DNA of 64,000 bases from Massilia soli (GTDB lineage: Bacteria; Pseudomonadota; Gammaproteobacteria; Burkholderiales; Burkholderiaceae_D), in NCBI RefSeq assembly GCF_016809835.1, contig NZ_JAFBIL020000003.1:186001-250000 (forward strand), given 5' to 3'. The translations under genes were made by a program, and so were the position numbers. Shown one piece after another: positions 23,255-31,525 of this stretch (the stretch's first letter is position 1; each line of letters opens with the position of its first letter). The notes beneath the pieces are model-generated. The model saw only the letters and a program-made list of their open reading frames with translations. It searched no databases and was not told the DNA's origin.

Positions 23255-24196
23255 TTATCCGGCGGCCGGCGGTGAAGTCGCGCTGAGAACGGCGGCAAGC
23301 ACGAGCGCGGCGACAAGAACGAACGCTTCGATCTGCAAGATGAAGACAAACTTGCGTTCCTGCTTGGTCGACGAGCGATGCGCCGTGCGCAGGTCTGCCA
23401 GCAGGCTGGGCATGACGAGGAAGCGGTTCAGGCCACCCAATGCGATTGCGATGGCAACGAGCACGATCTTCAGCAGCAATACCGTTGCATACGGGTTGCC
23501 GGTAACGTTATCCAGGCCGCCCAGACCACGCCAGGCGCTGATAACGCCGGTGGCGACGATGCCGGCAACTGCGACTGTCGCCGTAGTCGACAACGCTTGC
23601 GTGTATCGCGCGCGCTCCGGACCATCGAGCGCGGGCATGCCTGAACCCTGGCGCAAGGTGATGAAGCCTGCGACCAGCACCTCGCCAACCCATACGCTGA
23701 TCAGGACCAGGTGGATCCAGTCCGCAGCCACCGCCCACGTGAAATCGCCGCCCGCTCCGGCGTGGCTGACCATGCTGCGGCTGTACAGGAAGACGCCGAT
23801 GGCGCCAAGCCGAACCAGATCGGCAGCCGGCCTGCGCTGCGGCGGCCAGCGCAGTGCCGTCACCATGGTCACGGCGGCGAGCGCTATCCCGCCGATTATC
23901 CAGGCAAACCCGTAATGCGTTGCCGTCAAAACCGCATGCATTGCCGGCGCGGCTTCCCAGACAGCCACCTCCGCCATCGACGCCGATTCGAGCCATAGCA
24001 CAGTCACGTATGCGAGCAGGGCAGCGGTAACCGCCGCAAGGCCGGTGCGGCGCAAGCGCTCGAGGTTGCGCATCGCCCACTGCGAGCTGCTCGCAGCTAG
24101 CCAGCGGCTGGCCAGGCTGGCGCCAGTCAACACGGCCATCGACAGGTTCACGACCACTGTCGCCCCCAACAGCGCGGCAGGAAGGTCGGGCGCCAT
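23255..24196 (-). CDS. copD: CopD-family copper resistance membrane protein
   Basis: A 313-residue inner-membrane protein with about eight hydrophobic segments and the CopD core (VWVGEVLVAGFITL, AGIVATGVISAWRGLGG, KIVLVAIAIALGGLNRF). CopD proteins are thought to move copper across the inner membrane in partnership with CopC. Its start overlaps the copC stop by one base (TAATG), which sets the start at 24196 rather than the upstream in-frame codon. It is the last gene of the copper operon and is convergent with the reductase fusion. Confidence 0.9.
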   Translation of the reverse strand: MAPDLPAALLGATVVVNLSMAVLTGASLASRWLAASSSQWAMRNLERLRRTGLAAVTAALLAYVTVLWLESASMAEVAVWEAAPAMHAVLTATHYGFAWIIGGIALAAVTMVTALRWPPQRRPAADLVRLGAIGVFLYSRSMVSHAGAGGDFTWAVAADWIHLVLISVWVGEVLVAGFITLRQGSGMPALDGPERARYTQALSTTATVAVAGIVATGVISAWRGLGGLDNVTGNPYATVLLLKIVLVAIAIALGGLNRFLVMPSLLADLRTAHRSSTKQERKFVFILQIEAFVLVAALVLAAVLSATSPPAAG

Positions 24197-24561
24197 TATT
24201 TCAGCTGGAACGAGTACTCGCCCTTGACCTTGTGGCCGTCGCGCGTCAACGTCGTCCATTGCACGCGGTAGGTGCCGCTGGCGAGGGCCGGAAGCGAGGC
24301 GACCATGACCTTCGCGTTGTCCTTGTCCACAGCGAGCTTTAGCGGATCAATCGTTGCGCCTCGTCCATCGACCAGTTTGATTTTGCTGAACGCCATTTCC
24401 AGCGGCTCGTTAAACTGAAGCCGTACTTCCTTCGGTGCAGTCGCGACGGTCTCGTTTGCCTTTGGAACCGACGCTTCCAGTTTGGCATGGGCATGGGCGG
24501 CCGACGACATGGCCGATGCCAGCAACACCGCCGCGGCGGTGAACAGGTACTTGTTGTTCAT
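24196..24561 (-). CDS. copC: Periplasmic copper-binding protein CopC
   Basis: A 121-residue exported beta-sandwich protein. After cleavage at AHA, the mature chain begins HAKLEASVPKANETV, placing the N-terminal histidine that ligates Cu(II). The DGHKVKGEYSF segment near the C-terminus supplies the other ligands of the Cu(II) site. The Met-rich Cu(I) loop is absent, so this looks like the Cu(II)-only subtype. It is directly coupled to copD. Start MNNKYLF was chosen because it begins the signal peptide. Confidence 0.93.
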   Translation of the reverse strand: MNNKYLFTAAAVLLASAMSSAAHAHAKLEASVPKANETVATAPKEVRLQFNEPLEMAFSKIKLVDGRGATIDPLKLAVDKDNAKVMVASLPALASGTYRVQWTTLTRDGHKVKGEYSFQLK

Positions 24562-24586
24562 GTGCTTCTCCTTGAACGCCGTTCTT

Positions 24587-24618
24587 CCCGTGCCATCCGC
24601 GGTGGCGGACGGCACGGG
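24587..24618 (-). other. Intercistronic hairpin upstream of copC
   Basis: CCCGTGCC (24587-24594) pairs with GGCACGGG (24611-24618), with an inner TCCGC/GCGGA stem and small loop. It lies in the 70-base gap between the CusF-like gene and copC, the largest gap between neighbouring genes from copD up to the His-rich gene. There is no T run. It may adjust relative expression of copCD. Confidence 0.55.
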
Positions 24619-24631
24619 CAGGGGGCGCCGA

Positions 24632-25042
24632 TTACTTTACATGGACCAGTTGAACGACAGTGATCGCGCCATTGACACGCTCGGCGACGAACTTGACCTG
24701 GTCGCCGGTCTTGATCTGGGCCAGCATCGCTGGCGATTGAACGCGGAACACCATCGTCATCGCACCCATGCCGAGGTTCTTCAGTTCGCCGTGGCGCAGC
24801 GTGATCTTGCCGGCTTCCTTGTCGACCTTTTTCACTTCGCCAACCGTCATTTCAACAGCGTCGCCATGGCCGGCGTGCGCCGATCCGTGACCGGAATGTG
24901 CCGCCGGCGCGGCGTGGGCAGCGTGCGCGTCGTGGGCATCGTGCGCACCGTGGGCGTCGTGCTTTGCTTGCTGGGCAAAAGCGGTTGCTACCGACATGGC
25001 GGCGATCAGGGCGGCGGCGGAGATTTTGGTAATTGTTTTCAT
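24632..25042 (-). CDS. CusF-like periplasmic copper-binding protein with His-rich linker
   Basis: A 136-residue exported protein. A signal peptide (to about residue 22, ATAFAQ) is followed by a histidine-rich stretch of HDAH/HAAH/HSGH/HAGH units with over ten histidines, then a CusF-type OB-fold (about 65-136) with the motif ITLRHGELKNLGMGAMTMVF. The histidine and the methionines of that motif match the Cu(I) ligands of CusF. It probably buffers or delivers periplasmic copper. AAGGA lies 6 bases before the start at 25042. Confidence 0.88.
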   Translation of the reverse strand: MKTITKISAAALIAAMSVATAFAQQAKHDAHGAHDAHDAHAAHAAPAAHSGHGSAHAGHGDAVEMTVGEVKKVDKEAGKITLRHGELKNLGMGAMTMVFRVQSPAMLAQIKTGDQVKFVAERVNGAITVVQLVHVK

Positions 25043-25063
25043 GGTGAATCCTTTCAATGAGCC

Positions 25064-25507
25064 TTAGTTGTAATGCTTGTAAACAGTGATCTTGCCGTCG
25101 GTGCCGACCAGGAGCACGTCGTACGGATCGTTGCGCGGGCCTTCCATTCCGGGCGAACCCATAGGCATGGCCGGCACCGCGAGTCCGCGTGCCTTTGGCT
25201 TCTCTGCGAGCAGTCGCTTGATGTCGGCTGCGGGAACATGCCCTTCAATGGCATAGCCCTTCACCATGCCGGTGTGGCAGGATCCCAGCTGGTCTGGAAT
25301 GCCGCCCTTTGCCCGGTAGTCCGACGGATTCTCGACGTTCACCGGCTTGACGGAGAAGCCGTTCGCCTTCAGGTGCTTGACCCACTCGGTGCAGCAGCCG
25401 CACTGCGCACTCTTGTAGACCTCGATAATCGGGAGGGCAGCGCTGGCGGCGAGGGGAAAGCCCAGTGCAGCGGCAAGCACAGCGCGTGAAAGAATATTGG
25501 AGCTCAT
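25064..25507 (-). CDS. DUF411 metal-binding exported protein
   Basis: A 147-residue periplasmic protein with a signal peptide (about 1-23). The mature domain starts PIIEVYKSAQCGCCTEWVKH, whose C-X-C-C cluster is typical of DUF411 and proposed to bind copper. SCHTGMVKGYAIEGHVPAADIKRLL, reported here in short as the SCHTG motif and EGHVPA segment, is also conserved. It is found in many copper operons beside multicopper oxidases, as here. The start at 25507 is chosen because it begins a good signal peptide. Confidence 0.9.
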   Translation of the reverse strand: MSSNILSRAVLAAALGFPLAASAALPIIEVYKSAQCGCCTEWVKHLKANGFSVKPVNVENPSDYRAKGGIPDQLGSCHTGMVKGYAIEGHVPAADIKRLLAEKPKARGLAVPAMPMGSPGMEGPRNDPYDVLLVGTDGKITVYKHYN

Positions 25508-25529
25508 GGTTTTTCCTTTTGAGTGAGTG

Positions 25530-26924
25530 TCAACGGTGTCCGCTGTGGCCTGAAGGCTTGCGCACGTTGAGTTCAATGTCGGGCCGGCTCTTTGCGGCCG
25601 GCGTCGCTTGCCTGGCTGGCGTGCGTTGCCGTACTGGCGCCGGGGTTTCTCCCTTCCATTCATAGGCGACGGTGCCGGCCGGATGCTTGTACCAGCCCGG
25701 ATCCTTGTAGTCGCCAGGTTTCTGGTCCTTGCGCACCTTCACCGTCGTGAACATGCCGCCCATTTCAATACCGCCGAACGGGCCCTGGCCGGTCATCATC
25801 GGCAGGGTATTGTCGGGCAGCGGCATCTCCATGTCGCCCATCGAGCCGCCTTTATCGCCCATCACCATATAGTCCGGGATGAGCGCGTTGATCTTTTCGG
25901 CGACGCCGGTGTGGTCAATGCCGATCAGGTTGGGAACCTCGTGGCCCATCGCGTTCATCGTGTGATGCGACTTGTGGCAATGGAAGGCCCAGTCGCCCGG
26001 ATCGGTTGCCACGAATTCGATCGCGCGCATCTGGCCCACCGCGATGTCGGTGGTCACTTCCGGCCAGCGCGACTCCGGGCGCGTCCAGCCGCCATCGGTG
26101 CCGGTGACTTCGAATTCGTGACCATGCAGGTGGATCGGGTGGTTGGTCATGGTCAGGTTGCCGGCGCGGATACGCACACGGTCGCCCTGGCGCACATTCA
26201 TCGAGTCGACGCCCGGGAAGGCGCGGCTGTTGAAGGTCCACAGGTTAAAGTCCAGCATCGTATTGGCTTTCGGTGTGTAGCTGCCCGGGTCGATGTCGTA
26301 CGCATTGAGCAGGAACACGAAATCGCGGTCGACGGCATGGTGCGCGGGGTTCTTCGGGTGAGTGACCCAGAAGCCCATCATTCCCATCGCCATCTGCACC
26401 ATTTCATCGGCATGCGGATGGTACATGAAGGTGCCCGGCCGCTTGGCCACGAACTCGTAGACAAAGGTCTTGCCAGGCTGGATGCCGGGCTGGGTCAGCC
26501 CCGTTACCCCGTCCATGCCGTTCGGCAGGCGCTGCCCGTGCCAGTGGATGCTGGTGTGCTCCGGCAGCTTGTTGGTCACGAAGATGCGTACGCGGTCGCC
26601 TTCGACGACTTCGATCGTCGGGCCGGGGCTCTGTCCGTTGTAGCCCCACAGGTTCGCCTTCATCCCTGGCGCGATTTCGCGCACCACAGGTTCGGCAATC
26701 AGGTGGAACTCCTTGACGCCATTGTTCATGCGCCATGGGAGCGACCAGCCGTTCAGCGTCACAACGCCGTTGTATGGCCGGCCGTTCGGTGGGGCCAGGG
26801 GCGGCTGGGTGTCGGCGCTGGCCATCATTGGTGCTTCCGGCAGCGATGCTGCGCCGGCCCGGCTGACGAGTCCGGCGCCGACCAAGGCCGCTGCACCGGT
26901 GAAGAAATTTCGACGTGAAGTCAT
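25530..26924 (-). CDS. Multicopper oxidase (periplasmic, Tat-exported)
   Basis: A 464-residue laccase-like enzyme likely oxidising Cu(I) or organic substrates in the periplasm. The N-terminus MTSRRNFFTGAAALVGAG is a twin-arginine signal. All four copper-ligand motifs are visible: HWHG, the HPHADE segment, HPIHLHGHEF and HCHKSHHTM. It is shorter than plasmid-type CopA (about 600 residues) and lacks its long Met-rich loop, although the C-terminal third has Met clusters (MGDKGGSMGDMEM). It lies between the TolC-like gene and DUF411 with 14- and 22-base gaps. Confidence 0.93.
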   Translation of the reverse strand: MTSRRNFFTGAAALVGAGLVSRAGAASLPEAPMMASADTQPPLAPPNGRPYNGVVTLNGWSLPWRMNNGVKEFHLIAEPVVREIAPGMKANLWGYNGQSPGPTIEVVEGDRVRIFVTNKLPEHTSIHWHGQRLPNGMDGVTGLTQPGIQPGKTFVYEFVAKRPGTFMYHPHADEMVQMAMGMMGFWVTHPKNPAHHAVDRDFVFLLNAYDIDPGSYTPKANTMLDFNLWTFNSRAFPGVDSMNVRQGDRVRIRAGNLTMTNHPIHLHGHEFEVTGTDGGWTRPESRWPEVTTDIAVGQMRAIEFVATDPGDWAFHCHKSHHTMNAMGHEVPNLIGIDHTGVAEKINALIPDYMVMGDKGGSMGDMEMPLPDNTLPMMTGQGPFGGIEMGGMFTTVKVRKDQKPGDYKDPGWYKHPAGTVAYEWKGETPAPVRQRTPARQATPAAKSRPDIELNVRKPSGHSGHR

Positions 26925-26938
26925 GGTTGTTCCTTGAA

Positions 26939-28354
26939 TTAGTGTCCCTGCGGGGCTTCGGCTGACGCCTCTGCGCGCAATTGCATTGCCGCGCCCCCCG
27001 TCCCGTTGATTGCTGCATGAAGATCCGTTTCGGCGATCCAGTAATCCCGTTGGGCTTCGATCGATGCGTTCACGCTGCCGACCTGGTCGCGCGCATCGGC
27101 CAGCAGCTCGAACACGCCGATCAGCATGCCGTTGTAGCGGAGCAGCATCTCATCCGAGATTTTCTTCCGCAAAGGAACAATCTCGTCGCGGTAGTGGCGC
27201 GCCAGGTCGTACGACGTGCGATAGGCGGAATAGGCTTCGCGAACCTGCGACCGTGCGCGAATTGCGGCGTCCGCCGTGCGGTGTACCGATTGCATGTACA
27301 GTCCCTCGGCCTTCGCGATGCGCGATCCTCCCCAGTCGAACAGGGGCAGCTGCAGCTCGATCTCATAGCCGTTTTCGCGCGGTTCGCCACTCTTGCTGGT
27401 ATTCATATAGCCGGCTTCAAGCACATTGATGAAGCGGGTCGCCTTCGACAGGCCGAGCGCGCTGGCCGTCATGGCCGCTTCGCCTTTCGCCAGCTGGATG
27501 TCGAGCCGCTGTTCCATCGCCAGCGCTTCAGCGTTGTCACCGTTGGCGGGCGCTGCGGGCAGGTCCGGCAAACGGTCGGGCAACATGATCGCCGTGTGTT
27601 CGCCCCATACGCCCATCAGCCGCAACAGCTGCTCGCGCGCCACCGTGGCGTTGTGCCGGCTGCGTGCCAGCTGCGCTGTCGTGTCGGCGTAAAAGGCTTG
27701 CTCGCGTGCTTGCGTCAGTTTGCTGAAATTGCCGGCCTGCGCCATGCGCCTTGCGAGCTCGGCGCTGGCTTCTGCGGAGGCGCGTACCTGGGCCGAATAC
27801 AAAGCCGTCTGCTGGGCCGCGACGGCGTTGAAGTAGGCCTTGCGGGTGTCCGCCGCCAGTTTCACCGCGTCAGAAGCAGCCTGCAGCTTGGCCAGGTCAA
27901 ACCGGCGGCCCTCGATCTTGCTGCGCACAGGAATCGTCAGCAGCCCGAGGATGTCGAACATGACGGCGCGCTCGATCTCGACGGCATGAGCGCCGGACAT
28001 ACGGCCAAACGAGAAACTTGGGTTGCTCATCCAGCCGGCCTGCACCAGGTCAGCCTCGGCAATGCCCAGTTGGGCAAACGACGCTTGCAGGCCCTTGTTG
28101 TTCAGTAAAGCGAGCTGCACCGCGCTGTCGGCGGTGAGTTGCTTGCCCAGCAGCTGTGCCACACTGCGTTCGACAGCCGTCGCGTCGGCGCCCGGCTTGG
28201 AAAACTGCACCGACTGCCCGGTGCGGGCGTTGGTCATGGCCGATACCGCCTCGAGGCCACCGTCTTTGGAAAACGTCGTGCAGCCGGCCAGGAAAAGGAC
28301 GGAGGCGCCAAGCGCGATCAACCGGACACGTGTAGGTGAAATCATTACTCGCAT
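26939..28354 (-). CDS. TolC/OMF-family outer-membrane efflux lipoprotein
   Basis: A 471-residue outer-membrane factor. The lipobox is LFLAGC. Two OEP repeats of long amphipathic helices follow (about 70-260 and 280-455; for example NNKGLQASFAQLGIAEADLV and RSQVREAYSAYRTSYDLARHY). Members form the outer-membrane channel of tripartite efflux pumps. No RND pump or membrane-fusion protein is encoded nearby, so it must use partners elsewhere or export copper differently. The operon position indicates a copper role. Confidence 0.9.
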   Translation of the reverse strand: MRVMISPTRVRLIALGASVLFLAGCTTFSKDGGLEAVSAMTNARTGQSVQFSKPGADATAVERSVAQLLGKQLTADSAVQLALLNNKGLQASFAQLGIAEADLVQAGWMSNPSFSFGRMSGAHAVEIERAVMFDILGLLTIPVRSKIEGRRFDLAKLQAASDAVKLAADTRKAYFNAVAAQQTALYSAQVRASAEASAELARRMAQAGNFSKLTQAREQAFYADTTAQLARSRHNATVAREQLLRLMGVWGEHTAIMLPDRLPDLPAAPANGDNAEALAMEQRLDIQLAKGEAAMTASALGLSKATRFINVLEAGYMNTSKSGEPRENGYEIELQLPLFDWGGSRIAKAEGLYMQSVHRTADAAIRARSQVREAYSAYRTSYDLARHYRDEIVPLRKKISDEMLLRYNGMLIGVFELLADARDQVGSVNASIEAQRDYWIAETDLHAAINGTGGAAMQLRAEASAEAPQGH

Positions 28355-28370
28355 AATTTTTTGGACCTAA

Positions 28371-28697
28371 TCAGTGGTTGCTGTGATCGACTGGCGCTTG
28401 CTTCACGGGCGCTGGCTTCATCGGCTCGGCCGGAGGCATGCCATGGCTGCCGTGATGTCCCGAATGGCCTTCGGCCTGAGCAACTTTGTCGTTGGCGGCA
28501 CGCCAAACCTTGTCCGGGCTTGTCTCGTTGTCAAGGGACGCAGCGGAAACATAATCGGCAAACGCGGATTGGTAGGCCGTGGCCGTGACGGCGGCCTTCG
28601 CGTCCAGCGGGTCGGATTTTGCGGGTGCGCTCTGTGCCAGGGCGGCAAACGGCAACGCGGCCATCAAGCCGATGGCAATGGATTTTCTTTGTGTCAT
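28371..28697 (-). CDS. Small exported His-rich protein of the copper operon
   Basis: A 108-residue protein with a signal peptide (MTQRKSIAIGLMAALPFAALAQ, cleaved near 22), a mid-region AYQSAFADYVSA helix and a His/Pro-rich tail (EGHSGHHGSHGMPP, ending DHSNH). The tail resembles periplasmic metal-binding tails. I know no characterised homologue. It lies 16 bases before the TolC-like gene. Start 28697 was chosen for the signal peptide. Confidence 0.75.
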   Translation of the reverse strand: MTQRKSIAIGLMAALPFAALAQSAPAKSDPLDAKAAVTATAYQSAFADYVSAASLDNETSPDKVWRAANDKVAQAEGHSGHHGSHGMPPAEPMKPAPVKQAPVDHSNH

Positions 28698-28801
28698 GTC
28701 ATTTCCCAAAATCGATGGTATGGATGTGCCAAAGCACAAACGATCTATCCGATGGAAGCGGCCGGCGGACAAGCGTGTCCGGGCACGATCGGATCAAACG
28801 A

Positions 28802-29233
28802 TTAAGCGGAAATGCCTCTGGGGGGACGTTTCGGGCCGTCCGGTACGAAACCGGCGACCGACGGTGCGGGCGCGATGACGATCGTCTCGGCGCCGCTGAA
28901 AGCAGGGAGGGAGTTGAAAGAAGAAGGGGGCGCAACGGCGCCGACGCAGAGATCGGAACAGCCGCTGCAGGTCGCGTGACCGGCATGCTCGGAGGCGTCG
29001 GAAGCGTCAGCGGAGGTGGCCGAATCCGCCAGCGCGGCAGAAGCGTCCGCGCCATCGTGATGGTGAGCCGTGTCGCTGGCATGCTCGCGATGCTCCATGA
29101 ACACCGGCATCGCCTCGGCCATACGCTGCTGATGCGCGGGGCCACAAGACATGCCCATGGCTGCGGCGCCCGCTTGAAGCGGTACCAGAGCCATCAGAAA
29201 CCAGAGCATGAGCGTCTTGAGGGTGCGATCCAT
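28802..29233 (-). CDS. Exported Cys/His-containing protein (DUF2946-like), first gene of copper operon
   Basis: A 143-residue protein with an N-terminal hydrophobic signal (MDRTLKTLMLWFLMALVPLQ...), an HHHDG-containing His-rich section and a cysteine motif TCSGCSDLC (about 91-99) followed by a Pro-rich tail. The layout resembles DUF2946 proteins that accompany copper genes. The start codon at 29233 lies only a few bases from the predicted transcription start, so the message may be nearly leaderless. The assignment rests on pattern only. Confidence 0.65.
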   Translation of the reverse strand: MDRTLKTLMLWFLMALVPLQAGAAAMGMSCGPAHQQRMAEAMPVFMEHREHASDTAHHHDGADASAALADSATSADASDASEHAGHATCSGCSDLCVGAVAPPSSFNSLPAFSGAETIVIAPAPSVAGFVPDGPKRPPRGISA

Positions 29234-29241
29234 ATGGGTCA

Positions 29242-29272
29242 AGTATAGCATGAAGCATTTTGCCGGAGTCAA
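29242..29272 (-). promoter_or_regulatory. Candidate copper-operon promoter with 19-bp spacer
   Basis: Read on the minus strand, TTGACT (29267-29272) and TATACT (29242-29247) are separated by 19 bases. That over-long spacing is characteristic of promoters activated by MerR-family metal sensors such as CueR. The spacer shows no clear dyad, so the regulator type is uncertain. Confidence 0.45.
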
Positions 29273-29354
29273 CGCCAGGCAATAGCTTTCGCCGCTCGCC
29301 CGCGGCCGATCATGCGCCATCTGTTGCATTAGTGGCAATCGCCACGGGCTGGGG

Positions 29355-30440
29355 TCAGCCCTGTGGTTCGTGCACATCCGCCTCGGACACGGGCTCGGCC
29401 GCAATCTTTTCTTCCGCCAGCGCCTCGTCGTCGGCATCCGGCACCAGGCCTTCCTGCTCGGCACCGCGTGCGCGGTCGTACGCCAGCTCGACCAGCACCG
29501 GGAAATGGTCGGAACCAAACGACGGCAGCCGCATGATGAACGACAAGGTGAAATGCTGGCTGTGGAACAGATGGTCCAGCGGCCAGCGCAGGAACCAGTG
29601 GTCGGCGTGGAAAGTATTGAACATGCCCCGGCCAATGCGCGGATCGAGCAGCCCGCTCATCTTGCGGAACAGCCGCGTCGTGGTCGACCACGCCACATCG
29701 TTCAGGTCGCCCGCCACGATCACTGGCGTATCGAGGCCCTTGACGCTCTTGGCCACCACCAGCAGTTCGGCATCGCGTTCAGTCGATTCGTCGTGCTCGG
29801 TCGGGCTCGGCGGGGCGGGGTGCAGGAAGTGGATCCGCACCTTGCGGCCTGAGGGCAGCACCACCATCGTATGCATCGAGGGAATGTCGTCCTCGACCAG
29901 GAATTGAATCGCGGAATCCTCCAGCGCCAACCGCGAGTACACGTGCATGCCGTATAGGTTATCCAGTGGGCACTTCATTGAAAACGGATAGTCGTCTTCC
30001 AGCACGTCGAGCCGTTCCTGCCACCATGCATCGGTTTCCAGCGTCACGAACACATCGGGCTCATGCTTGCGGATCAGTGCGATCAAGCCGTCGGTGTTCC
30101 GGTTCGGCGTCAGCACATTGGCCGTCATGATGCGAATCCGGTCGGCGCTGTCGTTGCTGATCGCCACCTTGACCTCGTGCGGGAATACCTTCGTATATGG
30201 GACGATCCACCAGGCCTGATACAGCAGGCAAGCGGCGGTGATCGTGATGAGCGCGTGGGACACGAACTCTGAGAGATCGAGAAAGACCAGCTGCGCAATC
30301 AGCAGGGCGGAGGCGAGAACGGCAAGTTGCAGGCGGGGAAAGTCGAAGTCCCGTATCCACCAGACGGCCAGACGGGACAGCGGCATCAGGGTCGCTAGTA
30401 CGATAAAGCCTACGGCGGTCGCGATTATGGCAAAGTGCAT
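29355..30440 (-). CDS. Membrane-anchored endonuclease/exonuclease/phosphatase family protein
   Basis: About 361 residues. Three N-terminal hydrophobic segments (about 1-25, 38-56, 60-78) anchor an EEP domain with the expected catalytic residues: the N of MTANVL, the E of VTLETDAWW, the D and N of VAGDLND, and the DH pair of GSDHFPV. Substrates of this membrane-bound subgroup are unknown (nucleic acid or phospho-lipid head groups are possible). The acidic Ala/Glu-rich tail is disordered. ATG 30440 is preferred to GTG 30443, with no clear ribosome-binding site for either. Confidence 0.88.
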   Translation of the reverse strand: MHFAIIATAVGFIVLATLMPLSRLAVWWIRDFDFPRLQLAVLASALLIAQLVFLDLSEFVSHALITITAACLLYQAWWIVPYTKVFPHEVKVAISNDSADRIRIMTANVLTPNRNTDGLIALIRKHEPDVFVTLETDAWWQERLDVLEDDYPFSMKCPLDNLYGMHVYSRLALEDSAIQFLVEDDIPSMHTMVVLPSGRKVRIHFLHPAPPSPTEHDESTERDAELLVVAKSVKGLDTPVIVAGDLNDVAWSTTTRLFRKMSGLLDPRIGRGMFNTFHADHWFLRWPLDHLFHSQHFTLSFIMRLPSFGSDHFPVLVELAYDRARGAEQEGLVPDADDEALAEEKIAAEPVSEADVHEPQG

Positions 30441-30590
30441 CACTAAATTTGTCCGGAAAGGCTGTTTTAGATCCCGAGTAAGGGCACAGGATCAAGTATG
30501 CCAGTCTCTTTAGGAAACACCCCTCACGGCAGAACGCGCGCACCCTCAAGTTTGCAAATTAACAACATACCTAGATAGAAAACTTGCCAG

Positions 30591-31418
30591 CTAGCGCGAC
30601 GCGATATCGTTCCCGCGCAACTTGACGAGCTTGGCTTCAAGCGACGCCGCCGACAGCGGGCCGATATGGGCATCCACCAGCGTCCCCCTGGCGTCGTAGA
30701 ACAGCGTCGTTGGCAGACCGGCCGAGCCGACCGCGCGACTGGCCTCGCCGGCCTGGTCAAGCAGCACATTGTCGAGCGCCAAAGTCTCGCCGTTGAGGTA
30801 CTTCAGTACCGGCGCGGCGTCTTCGCGCTGGTTGGCAAACACGAACGTCACCCCGGTATCGCGCTGCTGTGCCGCCGCCAGCACCGGCATCTCGCGCCGG
30901 CACGGCGGGCACCAGGTCGCCCACAGGTTGACGACCAGCGGACGGCCGGGCGCCAGTTCGGACAACACCACCGGCTTGCCCTCCAGCGTCATCATGGCGA
31001 CGTCAGGCACTGTCTTCTGGTCTTTCATGCCAAGCAACGCAGGGGCGCCGGACATGAACCACGCGAAGGCGCCGGCCAGCACGCCGGCGACCAGCGGATT
31101 GCGCAGCGGCTGGTGCCGGTACGCGCGATAGCCGCCGTAGCCGAGCGCCGCGCCGATGCCAGGCAACACCGAAAAGCCGCCGTCGCGAATGTCGATCATC
31201 GACAGCGGCGCCGCGCTGTACAGGTCGAACCAGCTGGCGACGAATGCGATCCGCGCCGCCACCAGGCCGACCACCAGCATATCGACCAGCAGCCCGCCGA
31301 TGCGCACCTGGTCGCGCCGGCCCACCCAGTGGCCGACCGCGGTCGCTATTAGCAGGCTGGTCAACAGGAAGACGTGGCTGGCCTGGATGCTCAGGGGGCC
31401 GATGTTGAAGGTCATCAT
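30591..31418 (-). CDS. Lgt-like membrane domain fused to TlpA/ResA-type thioredoxin
   Basis: A 275-residue protein. Residues 1-130 form a polytopic domain opening FNIGPLSIQASHVFLL, similar in wording to the start of prolipoprotein diacylglyceryl transferase (Lgt), but lacking Lgt's later active-site region. Residues about 135-275 are a periplasmic TlpA-type thioredoxin with redox motif WATWCPPCRREMP and the cis-Pro loop GLPTTLFYD. It probably delivers reducing power to periplasmic proteins while anchored by the Lgt-derived domain. It is divergent from the double-nitroreductase gene. Confidence 0.87.
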   Translation of the reverse strand: MMTFNIGPLSIQASHVFLLTSLLIATAVGHWVGRRDQVRIGGLLVDMLVVGLVAARIAFVASWFDLYSAAPLSMIDIRDGGFSVLPGIGAALGYGGYRAYRHQPLRNPLVAGVLAGAFAWFMSGAPALLGMKDQKTVPDVAMMTLEGKPVVLSELAPGRPLVVNLWATWCPPCRREMPVLAAAQQRDTGVTFVFANQREDAAPVLKYLNGETLALDNVLLDQAGEASRAVGSAGLPTTLFYDARGTLVDAHIGPLSAASLEAKLVKLRGNDIASR

Positions 31419-31525
31419 GGTGTGTGCACCGACATTTAAAACCATATTGTGACACCTGCGCAGCGGGCGCGGGTGCAGCGGGAACAAGGATAGAATTCGA
31501 GAGCTACTCCTTCGCCCCTGCCGCC

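Noticed and set aside
26939-28354. Complete CusCBA efflux system
   Set aside because: Only the outer-membrane factor is present. No RND pump or membrane-fusion protein gene is found in the copper operon.
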